Shown here: piece by piece, positions 7,691 through 8,812 of the stretch
Layout: every line of letters starts with the position of its first letter
Position numbering within the stretch: the first letter of the stretch is position 1
DNA from: Pseudooctadecabacter sp.
GTDB lineage: Bacteria; Pseudomonadota; Alphaproteobacteria; Rhodobacterales; Rhodobacteraceae
Direction: 5' to 3'
DNA length: 8,812 nucleotides
Assembly (NCBI GenBank): GCA_020628265.1
Contig: JAHDFG010000076.1
Span: 1-8,812, forward strand
Made by a program: the position numbers and the translations under genes
Notes under the pieces: generated by a model
The model's database searches: none
The model's input: the letters and a program-made list of their open reading frames with translations, nothing else
What the model was told of the DNA's origin: nothing

Positions 7691-7810
7691 ATTCGAATTC
7701 AGAACCGCCTCTCTAATCCGGTCTCTCCAGAAAGAAAAGTCAGCATAGTTTACCTATTTGCCGGAAATGCGACCCCGATCAAGTCTCAAATTCGAAAAAC
7801 AGCAAAATAT

Positions 7811-7829
7811 TAGGTCCGATACGGACCTA
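7811..7829. promoter_or_regulatory. Perfect 19-bp palindrome, candidate operator
   Basis: TAGGTCCG and CGGACCTA are exact reverse complements around ATA. The element lies 61 bp before the uppP start and 134 bp before the gltD start, in the AT-rich middle of the divergent gap. Size and symmetry suit a dimeric transcription factor. It could instead form an RNA hairpin if transcribed. I cannot match it to a known consensus. Confidence 0.6.
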
Positions 7830-7835
7830 TCAACA

Positions 7836-7869
7836 ACCTTTCGTCAGAATCGCATTGATTTAGAAAGGT
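7836..7869 (+). other. Inverted repeat in the uppP leader
   Basis: ACCTTTC (7836-7842) pairs exactly with GAAAGGT (7863-7869) around a 20-nt loop. The right arm overlaps AGGTC (7866-7870), which can also pair with GACCT (7824-7828) of the palindrome. Alternative leader folds are therefore possible. There is no direct evidence that they form. Confidence 0.3.
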
Positions 7870-7890
7870 CAAAACGAATCAACGGATGCC

Positions 7891-8694
7891 ATGCCCCTTC
7901 TTACGCTCGTCCTTGTCGCCTTGATCCAAGGCATCACCGAATTCCTACCCGTGTCGTCCTCGGGGCACCTTATTTTATTGCCCCAACTCACAGGGATGGC
8001 GGATCAGGGCCAGGTCATCGACGTCGCCGTTCACGTGGGCACCCTCTTCGCCGTGATCCTCTATTTCTGGTCCGATGTACGTGCCGCCATTGTCGGACTG
8101 GGCCGTCTGTTGCGCGGAAAAATCGACACACAAGGCGCGTTCCTCGCACTTTGCCTGATCGTCGCAACGATCCCCGTGGTGATCTTCGGCCTGATCCTGA
8201 AACTGACGGGCCTTGATGACATGATGCGGTCCATCACGGTGATCGGCTGGACGATGTTGATCTTCGGCCTCGTCCTCTACTGGGCCGACCAAACCGGCCC
8301 CACCACCCGTGAGGCGCATCAATGGACCCTGAAACACGCCCTGACCATGGGCCTCTGGCAGGCGATTTCCCTGATCCCGGGAACCTCCCGCAGCGGCATC
8401 ACGATTACTGCCGCTCGCCAGCTGGGCTATAAAAGGGAAGACGGCGCCAAACTCGCGATGCTCATGTCGATCCCAACCATCATCGCATCGGGCGTCTTGC
8501 TCGGGGCCGAAGTCGCCATGAACGCCGACGCAGCTGCCGCCCGTGACGGTGCCATCGCGGCAGGCCTAGCCTTTCTGGCCGCCCTCGCAGCCCTGACCCT
8601 GATGATGCGCCTGCTGCGCACCGTCAGTTTCACGCCCTACGTGATCTACCGCGTGATCCTCGGCCTGATCCTGTTGTACGTGGCCTACACCTAG
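7891..8694 (+). CDS. uppP: Undecaprenyl-diphosphate phosphatase (bacitracin-resistance type)
   Basis: This 267-residue polytopic inner-membrane protein is a normal-length UppP/BacA (EC 3.6.1.27). It removes one phosphate from undecaprenyl diphosphate so the lipid carrier can be reused for peptidoglycan and other envelope polymers. The first signature is present as QGITEFLPVSSSGHL (residues 13-27), giving the (E/Q)xxxE pair Gln13 and Glu17 and the conserved His26. The second signature is PGTSRSG (163-169), with the catalytic-site Arg167. About eight hydrophobic segments alternate with short loops, as expected. The ATG is preceded only by a weak ribosome site (CGGA), but it places the first signature at the usual distance from the N-terminus. 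The gene is divergent from gltD. Its TAG stop lies in a CTAG that is also the stop of the remnant gene tail on the other strand. Confidence 0.97.
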   Translation: MPLLTLVLVALIQGITEFLPVSSSGHLILLPQLTGMADQGQVIDVAVHVGTLFAVILYFWSDVRAAIVGLGRLLRGKIDTQGAFLALCLIVATIPVVIFGLILKLTGLDDMMRSITVIGWTMLIFGLVLYWADQTGPTTREAHQWTLKHALTMGLWQAISLIPGTSRSGITITAARQLGYKREDGAKLAMLMSIPTIIASGVLLGAEVAMNADAAAARDGAIAAGLAFLAALAALTLMMRLLRTVSFTPYVIYRVILGLILLYVAYT

Positions 8695-8723
8695 GCCTTC
8701 AGGTTCTTGGCGCTTTCCTTGAT
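8691..8723 (-). pseudogene. Orphan second copy of the neighbouring gene's last ten codons
   Basis: On the minus strand this stretch reads IKESAKNLKA and then TAG, exactly the C-terminal peptide and stop of the partial gene at 8745-8812. The two 33-bp copies differ at five positions, all silent: AAG/AAA, GAA/GAG, AAC/AAT, CTG/TTG and GCC/GCG. They lie 54 bp apart in the same frame. Upstream of this copy an in-frame TGA (8726-8724) interrupts the reading, so it is not translated as part of a gene. Its stop codon overlaps the uppP stop. It is best read as a leftover gene tail. Confidence 0.75.
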
Positions 8724-8729
8724 TCAGGG

Positions 8730-8742
8730 GTTTCGCAGAAAC
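8730..8742. other. Weak hairpin between convergent genes
   Basis: GTTTC (8730-8734) and GAAAC (8738-8742) pair around GCA. A five-pair stem with no T-run is at most a weak terminator between uppP and the convergent gene. Confidence 0.25.
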
Positions 8743-8744
8743 AC

Positions 8745-8812
8745 CTACGCCTTCAAATTCTTGGCGCTCTCTTTGATCGCGTCGTACTGACCAGAGGGCC
8801 GGAACCGCCACA
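8745..8812 (-). CDS. C-terminal end of a convergent gene, possibly NDUFA9-like complex I protein (partial)
   Basis: The window edge leaves only the last 21 codons and the TAG stop. The peptide ends WRFRPSGQYDAIKESAKNLKA. The last ten codons recur, with only silent changes, 54 bp further downstream. The WRFRPSGQY ending and its place next to uppP recall the NDUFA9-like (atypical short-chain dehydrogenase, complex I associated) proteins of Rhodobacterales. That is recognition from memory on a very short fragment. An unrelated protein is possible. That it is a real coding end is supported by the exclusively synonymous differences between the two tail copies. Confidence 0.6.
   Translation of the reverse strand, partial: WRFRPSGQYDAIKESAKNLKA

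Larger units (their letters stand above)
7677..7890. promoter_or_regulatory. Divergent control region between gltD and uppP
   Basis: The 214-bp gap must carry the promoters for the gltD cluster (minus) and uppP (plus). Its centre (about 7735-7870) is distinctly AT-rich compared with the genes. It holds a perfect 19-bp palindrome at 7811-7829 and a further inverted repeat in the uppP leader. On the minus strand TATGCT at about 7742-7747 could be a -10 element for gltD, but I see no good -35 at the right distance. I found no convincing sigma-54 promoter or NtrC-type site. Confidence 0.6.

Noticed and set aside
7677..7890. Sigma-54 promoter or NtrC site controlling gltD
   Set aside because: I looked for the GG-N10-GC core of sigma-54 promoters and the TGCACC-N5-GGTGCA type of NtrC site on both strands and saw no convincing match.
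8566..8811. Minus-strand frame overlapping the uppP 3' end and running to the right edge
   Set aside because: It is Gln/Glu-rich with no domain and runs opposite uppP. The minus-strand frame encoding WRFRPSGQY and ending at 8745 is better supported because it is repeated with only silent changes.

Overview
The window looks like an ordinary chromosomal segment of an alphaproteobacterium, most likely of the Rhodobacterales/Roseobacter group. The clues are the GC-rich sequence with strong third-position bias, a Rhodobacterales-style secreted-type Hint protein, alphaproteobacterial-type GltB and GltD subunits, and a gene end at the right edge that resembles an NDUFA9-like complex I protein. The group assignment rests on recognition of sequence style, not on a database comparison.

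Layout from left to right. Bases 1-607 (minus strand) hold the first ~202 residues of a Hint (hedgehog/intein) domain protein that runs off the left edge. Bases 608-824 are non-coding and hold four short perfect inverted repeats. Bases 825-7676 are a minus-strand cluster transcribed in the order gltD, an unrecognised exported protein, gltB. It encodes both subunits of NADPH-dependent glutamate synthase, with a secreted-protein gene between them. Directly downstream of gltD, ahead of the small gene, is an array of four identical 8-bp units (CCATACGC) spaced exactly 11 bp apart. Bases 7677-7890 are the divergent control region between gltD and uppP, with a perfect 19-bp palindrome. Bases 7891-8694 (plus strand) are uppP, undecaprenyl-diphosphate phosphatase. 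Bases 8745-8812 (minus strand) are the last 21 codons of a convergent gene.

How the genes work together: GltD feeds electrons from NADPH through FAD and iron-sulfur clusters to GltB. GltB splits ammonia from glutamine, channels it to 2-oxoglutarate and makes glutamate. UppP is unrelated in function; it recycles the lipid carrier for peptidoglycan synthesis. The exported protein's link with nitrogen assimilation is only positional.

I found no CRISPR array, insertion sequence, tRNA, rRNA or clear accessory system, and no convincing new multi-gene system. The points most worth following are: a duplicated gene tail at the right edge whose two copies differ only by synonymous changes; the 11-bp-period array between gltD and the exported-protein gene; that exported protein itself; and the palindrome in the gltD-uppP control region.
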